Assembly (NCBI GenBank): GCA_019828595.1 | Contig: JAHQRK010000061.1 | Span: 1 to 63,864, forward strand | Direction of reading: 5' to 3' | Length of the DNA stretch: 63,864 bases | Origin: Aphanomyces cochlioides | Taxonomy: Eukaryota > Oomycota > Saprolegniomycetes > Saprolegniales > Verrucalvaceae | Part shown: positions 40,200 to 55,191 of the stretch, piece by piece | How the letters are laid out: the number at the start of each line of letters is the position of its first letter | Position numbering within the stretch: position 1 is the first letter of the stretch | Position numbers and translations under genes: made by a program | Notes under the pieces: generated by a model | What the model saw: only the letters and a program-made list of their open reading frames with translations | Database searches by the model: none | What the model was told of the DNA's origin: nothing

Positions 40200-41864
40200 T
40201 TGATGCTTGGTCGTCCACCACACGAGCATGACACCTTTCAAACATGCCAGACGTGGCGAGTGGGTATCTCGATGGGGTCGAGATGTGCATGTGGCACGTG
40301 GGTACCAAAAGCGGAGAAAAAGTGGCATCGAGATGCAGTTTGTGGGGTATGCTTGGGACTCTCGCGTGTTGATTTCGGACCAAGTTGGTGCTTGGTCGTC
40401 CACCACACGAGCATGACACCTTTCAAACATGCCAGACGTGGCGAGTGGGTATCTCGATGGGGTCGAGATATGCATGTGGCACGTGGGTACCAAAAGTGGA
40501 GAAAAAGTGGCATCGAGATGCATTTTGTGGGGTATGCTTGGGACTCTCGCGTGTTGATTTCGGACCAAGTTGATGCTTGGTCGTCCACCACACGAGCATG
40601 ACACCTTTCAAACATGCCAGACGTGGCGAGTGGGTATCTCGATGGGGTCGAGATATGCATGTGGCACGTGGGTACCAAAAGTGGAGAAAAAGTGGCATCG
40701 AGATGCATTTTGTCGGGTATGCTTGGGACTATCGCGTGTTGATTTCGGACCAAGTTGATGCTTGGTCGTCCACCACACGAGCATGACACCTTTCAAACAT
40801 GCCAGACGTGGCGAGTGGGTATCTCGATGGGGTCGAGATGTGCATGTGGCACGTGGGTACCAAAAGCGGAGAAAAAGTGGCATCGAGATGCAGTTTGTGG
40901 GGTATGCTTGGGACTCTCGCGTGTTGATTTCGGACCAAGTTGGTGCTTGGTCGTCCACCACACGAGCATGACACCTTTCAAACATGCCAGACGTGGCGAG
41001 TGGGTATCTCGATGGGGTCGAGATGTGCATGTGGCACGTGGGTACCAAAAGTGGAGAAAAAGTGGCATCGAGATGCATTTTGTGGGGTATGCTTGGGACT
41101 CTCGCGTGTTGATTTCGGACCAAGTTGATGCTTGGTCGTCCACCACACGAGCATGACACCTTTCAAACATGCCAGACGTGGCGAGTGGGTATCTCGATGG
41201 GGTCGAGATATGCATGTGGCACGTGGGTACCAAAAGTGGAGAAAAAGTGGCATCGAGATGCATTTTGTCGGGTATGCTTGGGACTATCGCGTGTTGATTT
41301 CGGACCAAGTTGATGCTTGGTCGTCCACCACACGAGCATGACACCTTTCAAACATGCCAGACGTGGCGAGTGGGTATCTCGATGGGGTCGAGATGTGCAT
41401 GTGGCACGTGGGTACCAAAAGTGGAGAAAAAGTGGCATCGAGATGCAGTTTGTGGGGTATGCTTGGGACTCTCGCGTGTTGATTTCGGACCAAGTTGGTG
41501 CTTGGTCGTCCACCACACGAGCATGACACCTTTCAAACATGCCAGACGTGGCGAGTGGGTATCTCGATGGGGTCGAGATATGCATGTGGCACGTGGGTAC
41601 CAAAAGTGGAGAAAAAGTGGCATCGAGATGCATTTTGTTGGGTATGATTGGGACTATCGCGTGTTGATTTCGGACCAAGTTGGTGCTTGGTCGTCCACCA
41701 CACGAGCATGACACCTTTCAAACATGCCAGACGTGGCGAGTGGGTATCTCGATGGGGTCGAGATATGCATGTGGCACGTGGGTACCAAAAGTGGAGAAAA
41801 AGTGGCATCGAGATGCATTTTGTCGGGTATGCTTGGGACTATCGCGTGTTGATTTCGGACCAAG
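40200..41864 (+). repeat. Satellite B three-unit (555-bp) higher-order repeat
   Basis: The rare allele tgtcggg occurs at about 40711, 41266 and 41821, exactly 555 bp apart, with flanking units repeating the same variant order. A 555-bp block of three 185-bp units was therefore copied at least twice here. The third block has diverged in one unit, near 41638 (tgttggg). Confidence 0.7.
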
Positions 41865-44800
41865 TTGATGCTTGGTCGTCCACCACACGAGCATGACACC
41901 TTTCAAACATGCCAGACGTGGCGAGTGGGTATCTCGATGGGGTCGAGATGTGCATGTGGCACGTGGGTACCAAAAGCGGAGAAAAAGTGGCATCGAGATG
42001 CAGTTTGTGGGGTATGCTTGGGACTCTCGCGTGTTGATTTCGGACCAAGTTGGTGCTTGGTCGTCCACCACACGAGCATGACACCTTTCAAACATGCCAG
42101 ACGTGGCGAGTGGGTATCTCGATGGGGTCGAGATATGCATGTGGCACGTGGGTACCAAAAGTGGAGAAAAAGTGGCATCGAGATGCATTTTGTGGGGTAT
42201 GCTTGGGACTCTCGCGTGTTGATTTCGGACCAAGTTGATGCTTGGTCGTCCACCACACGAGCATGACACCTTTCAAACATGCCAGACGTGGCGAGTGGGT
42301 ATCTCGATGGGGTCGAGATGTGCATGTGGCACGTGGGTACCAAAAGTGGAGAAAAAGTGGCATCGAGATGCATTTTGTGGGGTATGCTTGGGACTATCGC
42401 GTGTTGATTTCGGACCAAGTTGATGCTTGGTCGTCCACCACACGAGCATGACACCTTTCAAACATGCCAGACGTGGCGAGTGGGTATCTCGATGGGGTCG
42501 AGATGTGCATGTGGCACGTGGGTACCAAAAGTGGAGAAAAAGTGGCATCGAGATGCAGTTTGTGGGGTATGCTTGGGACTCTCGCGTGTTGATTTCGGAC
42601 CAAGTTGGTGCTTGGTCGTCCACCACACGAGCATGACACCTTTCAAACATGCCAGACGTGGCGAGTGGGTATCTCGATGGGGTCGAGATGTGCATGTGGC
42701 ACGTGGGTACCAAAAGTGGAGAAAAAGTGGCATCGAGATGCATTTTGTGGGGTATGCTTGGGACTATCGCGTGTTGATTTCGGACCAAGTTGATGCTTGG
42801 TCGTCCACCACACGAGCATGACACCTTTCAAACATGCCAGACGTGGCGAGTGGGTATCTCGATGGGGTCGAGATGTGCATGTGGCACGTGGGTACCAAAA
42901 GAGAAGAAAAAGTGGCATCGAGATGCAGTTTGTGGGGTATGCTTGGGACTCTCGCGTGTTGATTTCGGACCAAGTTGATGCTTGGTCGTCCACCACACGA
43001 GCATGACACCTTTCAAACATGCCAGACGTGGCGAGTGGGTATCTCGATGGGGTCGAGATGTGCATGTGGCACGTGGGTACCAAAAGTGGAGAAAAAGTGG
43101 CATCGAGATGCATTTTGTGGGGTATGATTGGGACTATCGCGTGTTGATTTCGGACCAAGTTGATGCTTGGTCGTCCACCACACGAGCATGACACCTTTCA
43201 AACATGCCAGACGTGGCGAGTGGGTATCTCGATGGGGTCAAGATGTGCATGTGGCACGTGGGTACCAAAAGTGGAGAAAAAGTGGCATCGAGATGCATTT
43301 TGTGGGGTATGCTTGGGACTCTCGCGTGTTGATTTCGGACCAAGTTGGTGCTTGGTCGTCCACCACACGAGCATGACACCTTTCAAACATGCCAGACGTG
43401 GCGAGTGGGTATCTCGATGGGGTCGAGATATGCATGTGGCACGTGGGTACCAAAAGTGGAGAAAAAGTGGCATCGAGATGCATTTTGTGGGGTATGCTTG
43501 GGACTCTCGCGTGTTGATTTCGGACCAAGTTGGTGCTTGGTCGTCCACCACACGAGCATGACACCTTTCAAACATGCCAGACGTGGCGAGTGGGTATCTC
43601 GATGGGGTCGAGATGTGCATGTGGCACGTGGGTACCAAAAGTGGAGAAAAAGTGGCATCGAGATGCAGTTTGTGGGGTATGCTTGGGACTATCGCGTGTT
43701 GATTTCGGACCAAGTTGATGCTTGGTCGTCCACCACACGAGCATGACACCTTTCAAACATGCCAGACGTGGCGAGTGGGTATCTCGATGGGGTCGAGATG
43801 TGCATGTGGCACGTGGGTACCAAAAGTGGAGAAAAAGTGGCATCGAGATGCAGTTTGTGGGGTATGCTTGGGACTCTCGCGTGTTGATTTCGGACCAAGT
43901 TGGTGCTTGGTCGTCCACCACACGAGCATGACACCTTTCAAACATGCCAGACGTGGCGAGTGGGTATCTCGATGGGGTCGAGATGTGCATGTGGCACGTG
44001 GGTACCAAAAGTGGAGAAAAAGTGGCATCGAGATGCATTTTGTTGGGTATGCTTGGGACTCTCGCGTGTTGATTTCGGACCAAGTTGGTGCTTGGTCGTC
44101 CACCACACGAGCATGACACCTTTCAAACATGCCAGACGTGGCGAGTGGGTATCTCGATGGGGTCGAGATGTGCATGTGGCACGTGGGTACCAAAAGTGGA
44201 GAAAAAGTGGCATCGGGATGCATTTTGTGGGGTATGCTTGGGACTATCGCGTGTTGATTTCGGACCAAGTTGATGCTTGGTCGTCCACCACACGAGCATG
44301 ACACCTTTCAAACATGCCAGACGTGGCGAGTGGGTATCTCGATGGGGTCGAGATGTGCATGTGGCACGTGGGTACAAAAGTGGAGAAAAAGTGGCATCGA
44401 GATGCAGTTTGTGGGGTATGCTTGGGACTATCGCGTGTTGATTTCGGACCAAGTTGATGCTTGGTCGTCCACCACACGAGCATGACACCTTTCAAACATG
44501 CCAGACGTGGCGAGTGGGTATCTCGATGGGGTCGAGATGTGCATGTGGCACGTGGGTACCAAAAGTGGAGAAAAAGTGGCATCGAGATGCAGTTTGTGGG
44601 GTATGCTTGGGACTATCGCGTGTTGATTTCGGACCAAGTTGATGCTTGGTCGTCCACCACACGAGCATGACACCTTTCAAACATGCCAGACGTGGCGAGT
44701 GGGTATCTCGATGGGGTCGAGATGTGCATGTGGCACGTGGGTACCAAAAGTGGAGAAAAAGTGGCATCGAGATGCATTTTGTGGGGTATGCTTGGGACTC

Positions 44801-47800
44801 TCGCGTGTTGATTTCGGACCAAGTTGGTGCTTGGTCGTCCACCACACGAGCATGACACCTTTCAAACATGCCAGACGTGGCGAGGGGGTATCTCGATGTG
44901 GTCGCGATGTGCATGTGGCACGTGGGTACCAAAAGTGGAGAAAAAGTGGCATCGAGATGCATTTTGTTGGGTATGCTTGGGTCTCGCGTGTTGATTTCGG
45001 ACCAAGTTGATGCTTGGTCGTCCACCACACGAGCATGACACCTTTCAAACATGCCAGACGTGGCGAGTGGGTGTCTCGATGGGGTCGAGATATGCATGTG
45101 GCACGTGGGTACAAAAGTGGAGAAAAAGTGGCATCGAGATGCAGTTTGTTGGGTATGCTTGGGACTATCGCGTGTTGATTTCGGACCAAGTTGGTGCTTG
45201 GTCGTCCACCACACGAGCATGACACCTTTCAAACATGCCAGACGTGGCGAGTGGGTGTCTCGATGGGGTCGAGATGTGCATGTGGCACGTGGGTACCAAA
45301 AGTGGAGAAAAAGTGGCATCGAGATGCAGTTTGTGGGGTATGCTTGGGACTCTCGCGTGTTGATTTCGGACCAAGTTGATGCTTGGTCGTCCACCACACG
45401 AGCATGACACCTTTCAAACATGCCAGACGTGGCGAGTGGGTATCTCGATGGGGTCGAGATATGCATGTGGCACGTGGGTACCAAAAGTGGAGAAAAAGTG
45501 GCATCGAGATGCAGTTTGTGGGGTATGCTTGGGACTCTCGCGTGTTGATTTCGGACCAAGTTGGTGCTTGGTCGTCCACCACACGAGCATGACACCTTTC
45601 AAACATGCCAGACGTGGCGAGTGGGTATCTCGATGGGGTCGAGATATGCATGTGGCACGTGGGTACCAAAAGTGGAGAAAAAGTGGCATCGAGATGCAGT
45701 TTGTGGGGTATGCTTGGGACTCTCGCGTGTTGATTTCGGACCAAGTTGGTGCTTGGTCGTCCACCACACGAGCATGACACCTTTCAAACATGCCAGACGT
45801 GGCGAGTGGGTATCTCGATGGGGTCGAGATATGCATGTGGCACGTGGGTACCAAAAGTGGAGAAAAAGTGGCATCGAGATGCAGTTTGTGGGGTATGCTT
45901 GGGACTCTCGCGTGTTGATTTCGGACCAAGTTGATGCTTGGTCGTCCACCACACGAGCATGACACCTTTCAAACATGCCAGACGTGGCGAGTGGGTGTCT
46001 CGATGGGGTCGAGATGTGCATGTGGCACGTGGGTACCAAAAGTGGAGAAAAAGTGGCATCGAGATGCATTTTGTGGGGTATGCTTGGGACTCTCGCGTGT
46101 TGATTTCGGACCAAGTTGGTGCTTGGTCGTCCACCACACGAGCATGACACCTTTCAAACATGCCAGACGTGGCGAGTGGGTATCTCGATGGGGTCGAGAT
46201 GTGCATGTGGCACGTGGGTACCAAAAGTGGAGAAAAAGTGGCATCGAGATGCAGTTTGTGGGGTATGCTTGGGACTCTCGCGTGTTGATTTCGGACCAAG
46301 TTGATGCTTGGTCGTCCACCACACGAGCATGACACCTTTCAAACATGCCAGACGTGGCGAGTGGGTGTCTCGATGGGGTCGAGATGTGCATGTGGCACGT
46401 GGGTACCAAAAGTGGAGAAAAAGTGGCATCGAGATGCAGTTTGTGGGGTATGCTTGGGACTCTCGCGTGTTGATTTCGGACCAAGTTGATGCTTGGTCGT
46501 CCACCACACGAGCATGACACCTTTCAAACATGCCAGACGTGGCGAGTGGGTATCTCGATGGGGTCGAGATGTGCATGTGGCACGTGGGTACCAAAAGTGG
46601 AGAAAAAGTGGCATCGAGATGCAGTTTGTTGGGTATGCTTGGGACTCTCGCGTGTTGATTTCGGACCAAGTTGGTGCTTGGTCGTCCACCACACGAGCAT
46701 GACACCTTTCAAACATGCCAGACGTGGCGAGTGGGTGTCTCGATGGGGTCGAGATATGCATGTGGCACGTGGGTACCAAAAGTGGAGAAAAAGTGGCATC
46801 GAGATGCATTTTGTGGGGTATGATTGGGACTATCGCGTGTTGATTTCGGACCAAGTTGATGCTTGGTCGTCCACCACACGAGCATGACACCTTTCAGACA
46901 TGCCAGACGTGGCGAGTGGGTATCTCGATGGGGTCGAGATGTGCATGTGGCACGTGGGTACCAAAAGTGGAGAAAAAGTGGCATCGAGATGCAGTTTGTT
47001 GGGTATGCTTGGGACTCTCGCGTGTTGATTTCGGACCAAGTTGGTGCTTGGTCGTCCACCACACGAGCATGACACCTTTCAAACATGCCAGACGTGGCGA
47101 GTGGGTGTCTCGATGGGGTCGAGATATGCATGTGGCACGTGGGTACCAAAAGTGGAGAAAAAGTGGCATCGAGATGCAGTTTGTTGGGTATGCTTGGGAC
47201 TCTCGCGTGTTGATTTCGGACCAAGTTGGTGCTTGGTCGTCCACCACACGAGCATGACACCTTTCAAACATGCCAGACGTGGCGAGTGGGTATCTCGATG
47301 GGGTCGAGATGTGCATGTGGCACGTGGGTACCAAAAGTGGAGAAAAAGTGGCATCGAGATGCATTTTGTGGGGTATGATTGGGACTATCGCGTGTTGATT
47401 TCGGACCAAGTTGATGCTTGGTCGTCCACCACACGAGCATGACACCTTTCAAACATGCCAGACGTGGCGAGTGGGTGTCTTGATGGGGTCGAGAGATGTG
47501 CATGTGGCACGTGGGTACCAAAAGTGGAGAAAAAGTGGCATCGAGATGCATTTTGTGGGGTATGCTTGGGACTCTCGCGTGTTGATTTCGGACCAAGTTG
47601 GTGCTTGGTCGTCCACCACACGAGCATGACACCTTTCAAACATGCCAGACGTGGCGAGTGGGTATCTCGATGGGGTCGAGATGTGCATGTGGCACGTGGG
47701 TACCAAAAGTGGAGAAAAAGTGGCATCGAGATGCATTTTGTGGGGTATGCTTGGGACTCTCGCGTGTTGATTTCGGACCAAGTTGGTGCTTGGTCGTCCA

Positions 47801-50800
47801 CCACACGAGCATGACACCTTTCAAACATGCCAGACGTGGCGAGTGGGTATCTCGATGGGGTCGAGATGTGCATGTGGCACGTGGGTACCAAAAGTGGAGA
47901 AAAAGTGGCATCGAGATGCATTTTGTGGGGTATGATTGGGACTATCGCGTGTTGATTTCGGACCAAGTTGATGCTTGGTCGTCCACCACACGAGCATGAC
48001 ACCTTTCAAACATGCCAGACGTGGCGAGTGGGTATCTCGATGGGGTCGAGATGTGCATGTGGCACGTGGGTACCAAAAGTGGAGAAAAAGTGGCATCGAG
48101 ATGCAGTTTGTTGGGTATGCTTGGGACTCTCGCGTGTTGATTTCGGACCAAGTTGGTGCTTGGTCGTCCACCACACGAGCATGACACCTTTCAAACATGC
48201 CAGACGTGGCGAGTGGGTATCTCGATGGGGTCGAGATATGCATGTGGCACGTGGGTACCAAAAGTGGAGAAAAAGTGGCATCGAGATGCAGTTTGTTGGG
48301 TATGCTTGGGACTCTCGCGTGTTGATTTCGGACCAAGTTGGTGCTTGGTCGTCCACCACACGAGCATGACACCTTTCAAACATGCCAGACGTGGCGAGTG
48401 GGTATCTCGATGGGGTCGAGATATGCATGTGGCACGTGGGTACCAAAAGTGGAGAAAAAGTGGCATCGAGATGCATTTTGTGGGGTATGATTGGGACTAT
48501 CGCGTGTTGATTTCGGACCAAGTTGATGCTTGGTCGTCCACCACACGAGCATGACACCTTTCAAACATGCCAGACGTGGCGAGTGGGTGTCTTGATGGGG
48601 TCGAGATATGCATGTGGCACGTGGGTACCAAAAGTGGAGAAAAAGTGGCATCGAGATGCATTTTGTGGGGTATGCTTGGGACTCTCGCGTGTTGATTTCG
48701 GACCAAGTTGGTGCTTGGTCGTCCACCACACGAGCATGACACCTTTCAAACATGCCAGACGTGGCGAGTGGGTATCTCGATGGGGTCGAGATGTGCATGT
48801 GGCACGTGGGTACCACAAGTGGAGAAAAAGTGGCATCGAGATGCATTTTGTCGGGTATGCTTGGGACTCTCGCGTGTTGATTTCGGACCAAGTTGGTGCT
48901 TGGTCGTCCATCACATGAGCATGACACCTTTCAAACATGCCAGACGTGGCGAGTGGGTGTCTCGATGGGGTCGAGATGTGCATGTGGCACGTGGGTACCA
49001 AAAGTGGAGAAAAAGTGGCATCGAGATGCATTTTGTGGGGTATGATTGGGACTATCGCGTGTTGATTTCGGACCAAGTTGATGCTTGGTCGTCCACCACA
49101 CGAGCATGACACCTTTCAAACATGCCAGACGTGGCGAGTGGGTGTCTCGATGGGGTCGAGATATGCATGTGGCACGTGGGTACCAAAAGTGGAGAAAAAG
49201 TGGCATCGAGATGCATTTTGTGGGGTATGCTTGGGACTCTCGCGTGTTGATTTCGGACCAAGTTGGTGCTTGGTCGTCCACCACACGAGCATGACACCTT
49301 TCAAACATGCCAGACGTGGCGAGTGGGTATCTCGATGGGGTCGAGATATGCATGTGGCACGTGGGTACCAAAAGTGGAGAAAAAGTGGCATCGAGATGCA
49401 TTTTGTGGGGTATGCTTGGGACTCTCGCGTGTTGATTTCGGACCAAGTTGGTGCTTGGTCGTCCACCACACGAGCATGACACCTTTCAAACATGCCAGAC
49501 GTGGCGAGTGGGTATCTCGATGGGGTCGAGATATGCATGTGGCACGTGGGTACCAAAAGTGGAGAAAAAGTGGCATCGAGATGCATTTTGTGGGGTATGC
49601 TTGGGACTCTCGCGTGTTGATTTCGGACCAAGTTGGTGCTTGGTCGTCCACCACACGAGCATGACACCTTTCAAACATGCCAGACGTGGCGAGTGGGTAT
49701 CTCGATGGGGTCGAGATGTGCATGTGGCACGTGGGTACCAAAAGTGGAGAAAAAGTGGCATCGAGATGCAGTTTGTGGGGTATGCTTGGGACTCTCGCGT
49801 GTTGATTTCGGACCAAGTTGGTGCTTGGTCGTCCACCACACGAGCATGACACCTTTCAAACATGCCAGACGTGGCGAGTGGGTATCTCGATGGGGTCGAG
49901 ATGTGCATGTGGCACGTGGGTACCAAAAGTGGAGAAAAAGTGGCATCGAGATGCATTTTGTGGGGTATGCTTGGGACTCTCGCGTGTTGATTTCGGACCA
50001 AGTTGGTGCTTGGTCGTCCACCACACGAGCATGACACCTTTCAAACATGCCAGACGTGGCGAGTGGGTATCTCGATGGGGTCGAGATGTGCATGTGGCAC
50101 GTGGGTACCAAAAGTGGAGAAAAAGTGGCATCGAGATGCATTTTGTGGGGTATGCTTGGGACTCTCGCGTGTTGATTTCGGACCAAGTTGGTGCTTGGTC
50201 GTCCACCACACGAGCATGACACCTTTCAAACATGCCAGACGTGGCGAGTGGGTATCTCGATGGGGTCGAGATGTGCATGTGGCACGTGGGTACCAAAAGT
50301 GGAGAAAAAGTGGCATCGAGATGCATTTTGTGGGGTATGATTGGGACTATCGCGTGTTGATTTCGGACCAAGTTGATGCTTGGTCGTCCACCACACGAGC
50401 ATGACACCTTTCAAACATGCCAGACGTGGCGAGTGGGTATCTCGATGGGGTCGAGATGTGCATGTGGCACGTGGGTACCAAAAGTGGAGAAAAAGTGGCA
50501 TCGAGATGCATTTTGTGGGGTATGCTTGGGACTATCGCGTGTTGATTTCGGACCAAGTTGATGCTTGGTCGTCCACCACACGAGCATGACACCTTTCAAA
50601 CATGCCAGACGTGGCGAGTGGGTATCTCGATGGGGTCGAGATGTGCATGTGGCACGTGGGTACCAAAAGTGGAGAAAAAGTGGCATCGAGATGCATTTTG
50701 TGGGGTATGCTTGGGACTATCGCGTGTTGATTTCGGACCAAGTTGGTGCTTGGTCGTCCACCACACGAGCATGACACCTTTCAAACATGCCAGACGTGGC

Positions 50801-53800
50801 GAGTGGGTATCTCGATGGGGTCGAGATGTGCATGTGGCACGTGGGTACCAAAAGTGGAGAAAAAGTGGCATCGAGATGCATTTTGTGGGGTATGCTTGGG
50901 ACTCTCGCGTGTTGATTTCGGACCAAGTTGGTGCTTGGTCGTCCACCACACGAGCATGACACCTTTCAAACATGCCAGACGTGGCGAGTGGGTATCTCGA
51001 TGGGGTCGAGATGTGCATGTGGCACGTGGGTACCAAAAGTGGAGAAAAAGTGGCATCGAGATGCATTTTGTGGGGTATGATTGGGACTATCGCGTGTTGA
51101 TTTCGGACCAAGTTGATGCTTGGTCGTCCACCACACGAGCATGACACCTTTCAAACATGCCAGACGTGGCGAGTGGGTGTCTCGATGGGGTCGAGATGTG
51201 CATGTGGCACGTGGGTACCAAAAGTGGAGAAAAAGTGGCATCGAGATGCATTTTGTGGGGTATGCTTGGGACTATCGCGTGTTGATTTCGGACCAAGTTG
51301 ATGCTTGGTCGTCCACCACACGAGCATGACACCTTTCAAACATGCCAGACGTGGCGAGTGGGTGTCTCGATGGGGTCGAGATGTGCATGTGGCACGTGGG
51401 TACCAAAAGTGGAGAAAAAGTGGCATCGAGATGCATTTTGTGGGGTATGCTTGGGACTATCGCGTGTTGATTTCGGACCAAGTTGATGCTTGGTCGTCCA
51501 CCACACGAGCATGACACCTTTCAAACATGCCAGACGTGGCGAGTGGGTGTCTCGATGGGGTCGAGATGTGCATGTGGCACGTGGGTACCAAAAGTGGAGA
51601 AAAAGTGGCATCGAGATGCATTTTGTGGGGTATGCTTGGGACTCTCGCGTGTTGATTTCGGACCAAGTTGATGCTTGGTCGTCCACCACACGAGCATGAC
51701 ACCTTTCAAACATGCCAGACGTGGCGAGTGGGTATCTCGATGGGGTCGAGATGTGCATGTGGCACGTGGGTACCAAAAGTGGAGAAAAAGTGGCATCGAG
51801 ATGCATTTTGTGGGGTATGCTTGGGACTCTCGCGTGTTGATTTCGGACCAAGTTGATGCTTGGTCGTCCACCACACGAGCATGACACCTTTCAAACATGC
51901 CAGACGTGGCGAGTGGGTATCTCGATGGGGTCGAGATGTGCATGTGGCACGTGGGTACCAAAAGTGGAGAAAAAGTGGCATCGAGATGCATTTTGTGGGG
52001 TATGATTGGGACTATCGCGTGTTGATTTCGGACCAAGTTGATGCTTGGTCGTCCACCACACGAGCATGACACCTTTCAAACATGCCAGACGTGGCGAGTG
52101 GGTATCTCGATGGGGTCGAGATGTGCATGTGGCACGTGGGTACCAAAAGTGGAGAAAAAGTGGCATCGAGATGCATTTTGTGGGGTATGCTTGGGACTCT
52201 CGCGTGTTGATTTCGGACCAAGTTGATGCTTGGTCGTCCACCACACGAGCATGACACCTTTCAAACATGCCAGACGTGGCGAGTGGGTATCTCGATGGGG
52301 TCGAGATGTGCATGTGGCACGTGGGTACCAAAAGTGGAGAAAAAGTGGCATCGAGATGCATTTTGTGGGGTATGCTTGGGACTCTCGCGTGTTGATTTCG
52401 GACCAAGTTGATGCTTGGTCGTCCACCACACGAGCATGACACCTTTCAAACATGCCAGACGTGGCGAGTGGGTATCTCGATGGGGTCGAGATGTGCATGT
52501 GGCACGTGGGTACCAAAAGTGGAGAAAAAGTGGCATCGAGATGCATTTTGTGGGGTATGATTGGGACTCTCGCGTGTTGATTTCGGACCAAGTTGATGCT
52601 TGGTCGTCCACCACACGAGCATGACACCTTTCAAACATGCCAGACGTGGCGAGTGGGTATCTCGATGGGGTCGAGATGTGCATGTGGCACGTGGGTACCA
52701 AAAGTGGAGAAAAAGTGGCATCGAGATGCATTTTGTGGGGTATGCTTGGGACTCTCGCGTGTTGATTTCGGACCAAGTTGATGCTTGGTCGTCCACCACA
52801 CGAGCATGACACCTTTCAAACATGCCAGACGTGGCGAGTGGGTATCTCGATGGGGTCGAGATGTGCATGTGGCACGTGGGTACCAAAAGTGGAGAAAAAG
52901 TGGCATCGAGATGCATTTTGTGGGGTATGCTTGGGACTCTCGCGTGTTGATTTCGGACCAAGTTGATGCTTGGTCGTCCACCACACGAGCATGACACCTT
53001 TCAAACATGCCAGACGTGGCGAGTGGGTATCTCGATGGGGTCGAGATGTGCATGTGGCACGTGGGTACCAAAAGTGGAGAAAAAGTGGCATCGAGATGCA
53101 TTTTGTGGGGTATGCTTGGGACTCTCGCGTGTTGATTTCGGACCAAGTTGATGCTTGGTCGTCCACCACACGAGCATGACACCTTTCAAACATGCCAGAC
53201 GTGGCGAGTGGGTATCTCGATGGGGTCGAGATGTGCATGTGGCACGTGGGTACCAAAAGTGGAGAAAAAGTGGCATCGAGATGCATTTTGTGGGGTATGC
53301 TTGGGACTCTCGCGTGTTGATTTCGGACCAAGTTGATGCTTGGTCGTCCACCACACGAGCATGACACCTTTCAAACATGCCAGACGTGGCGAGTGGGTAT
53401 CTCGATGGGGTCGAGATGTGCATGTGGCACGTGGGTACCAAAAGTGGAGAAAAAGTGGCATCGAGATGCAGTTTGTGGGGTATGCTTGGGACTCTCGCGT
53501 GTTGATTTCGGACCAAGTTGGTGCTTGGTCGTCCACCACACGAGCATGACACCTTTCAAACATGCCAGACGTGGCGAGTGGGTATCTCGATGGGGTCGAG
53601 ATATGCATGTGGCACGTGGGTACCAAAAGTGGAGAAAAAGTGGCATCGAGATGCAGTTTGTGGGGTATGCTTGGGACTCTCGCGTGTTGATTTCGGACCA
53701 AGTTGGTGCTTGGTCGTCCACCACACGAGCATGACACCTTTCAAACATGCCAGACGTGGCGAGTGGGTATCTCGATGGGGTCGAGATGTGCATGTGGCAC

Positions 53801-55191
53801 GTGGGTACCACAAGTGGAGAAAAAGTGGCATCGAGATGCATTTTGTGGGGTATGATTGGGACTATCGCGTGTTGATTTCGGACCAAGTTGGTGCTTGGTC
53901 GTCCATCACATGAAGCATGACACCTTTCAAACATGCCAGACGTGGCGAGTGGGTATCTCGATGGGGTCGAGATGTGCATGTGGCACGTGGGTACCAAAAG
54001 TGGAGAAAAAGTGGCATCGAGATGCATTTTGTGGGGTATGATTTGGACTATCGCGTGTTGATTTCGGACCAAGTTGATGCTTGGTCGTCCACCACACGAG
54101 CATGACACCTTTCAAACATGCCAGACGTGGCGAGTGGGTATCTCGATGGGGTCGAGATGTGCATGTGGCACGTGGGTACCAAAAGTGGAGAAAAAGTGGC
54201 ATCGAGATGCATTTTGTGGGGTATGATTTGGGACTATCGCGTGTTGATTTCGGACCAAGTTGATGCTTGGTCGTCCACCACACGAGCATGACACCTTTCA
54301 AACATGCCAGACGTGGCGAGTGGGTATCTCGATGGGGTCGAGATGTGCATGTGGCACGTGGGTACCAAAAGTGGAGAAAAAGTGGCATCGAGATGCATTT
54401 TGTGGGGTATGATTGGGACTATCGCGTGTTGATTTCGGACCAAGTTGATGCTTGGTCGTCCACCACACGAGCATGACACCTTTCAAACATGCCAGACGTG
54501 GCGAGTGGGTATCTCGATGGGGTCGAGATGTGCATGTGGCACGTGGGTACCAAAAGTGGAGAAAAAGTGGCATCGAGATGCATTTTGTGGGGTATGCTTG
54601 GGACTCTCGCGTGTTGATTTCGGACCAAGTTGATGCTTGGTCGTCCACCACACGAGCATGACACCTTTCAAACATGCCAGACGTGGCGAGTGGGTATCTC
54701 GATGGGGTCGAGATGTGCATGTGGCACGTGGGTACCAAAAGTGGAGAAAAAGTGGCATCGAGATGCATTTTGTGGGGTATGATTTGGACTATCGCGTGTT
54801 GATTTCGGACCAAGTTGATGCTTGGTCGTCCACCACACGAGCATGACACCTTTCAAACATGCCAGACGTGGCGAGTGGGTATCTCGATGGGGTCGAGATG
54901 TGCATGTGGCACGTGGGTACCAAAAGTGGAGAAAAAGTGGCATCGAGATGCATTTTGTGGGGTATGATTGGGACTATCGCGTGTTGATTTCGGACCAAGT
55001 TGATGCTTGGTCGTCCACCACACGAGCATGACACCTTTCAAACATGCCAGACGTGGCGAGTGGGTATCTCGATGGGGTCGAGATGTGCATGTGGCACGTG
55101 GGTACCAAAAGTGGAGAAAAAGTGGCATCGAGATGCATTTTGTGGGGTATGATTTGGACTATCGCGTGTTGATTTCGGACCAAGTTGATGC

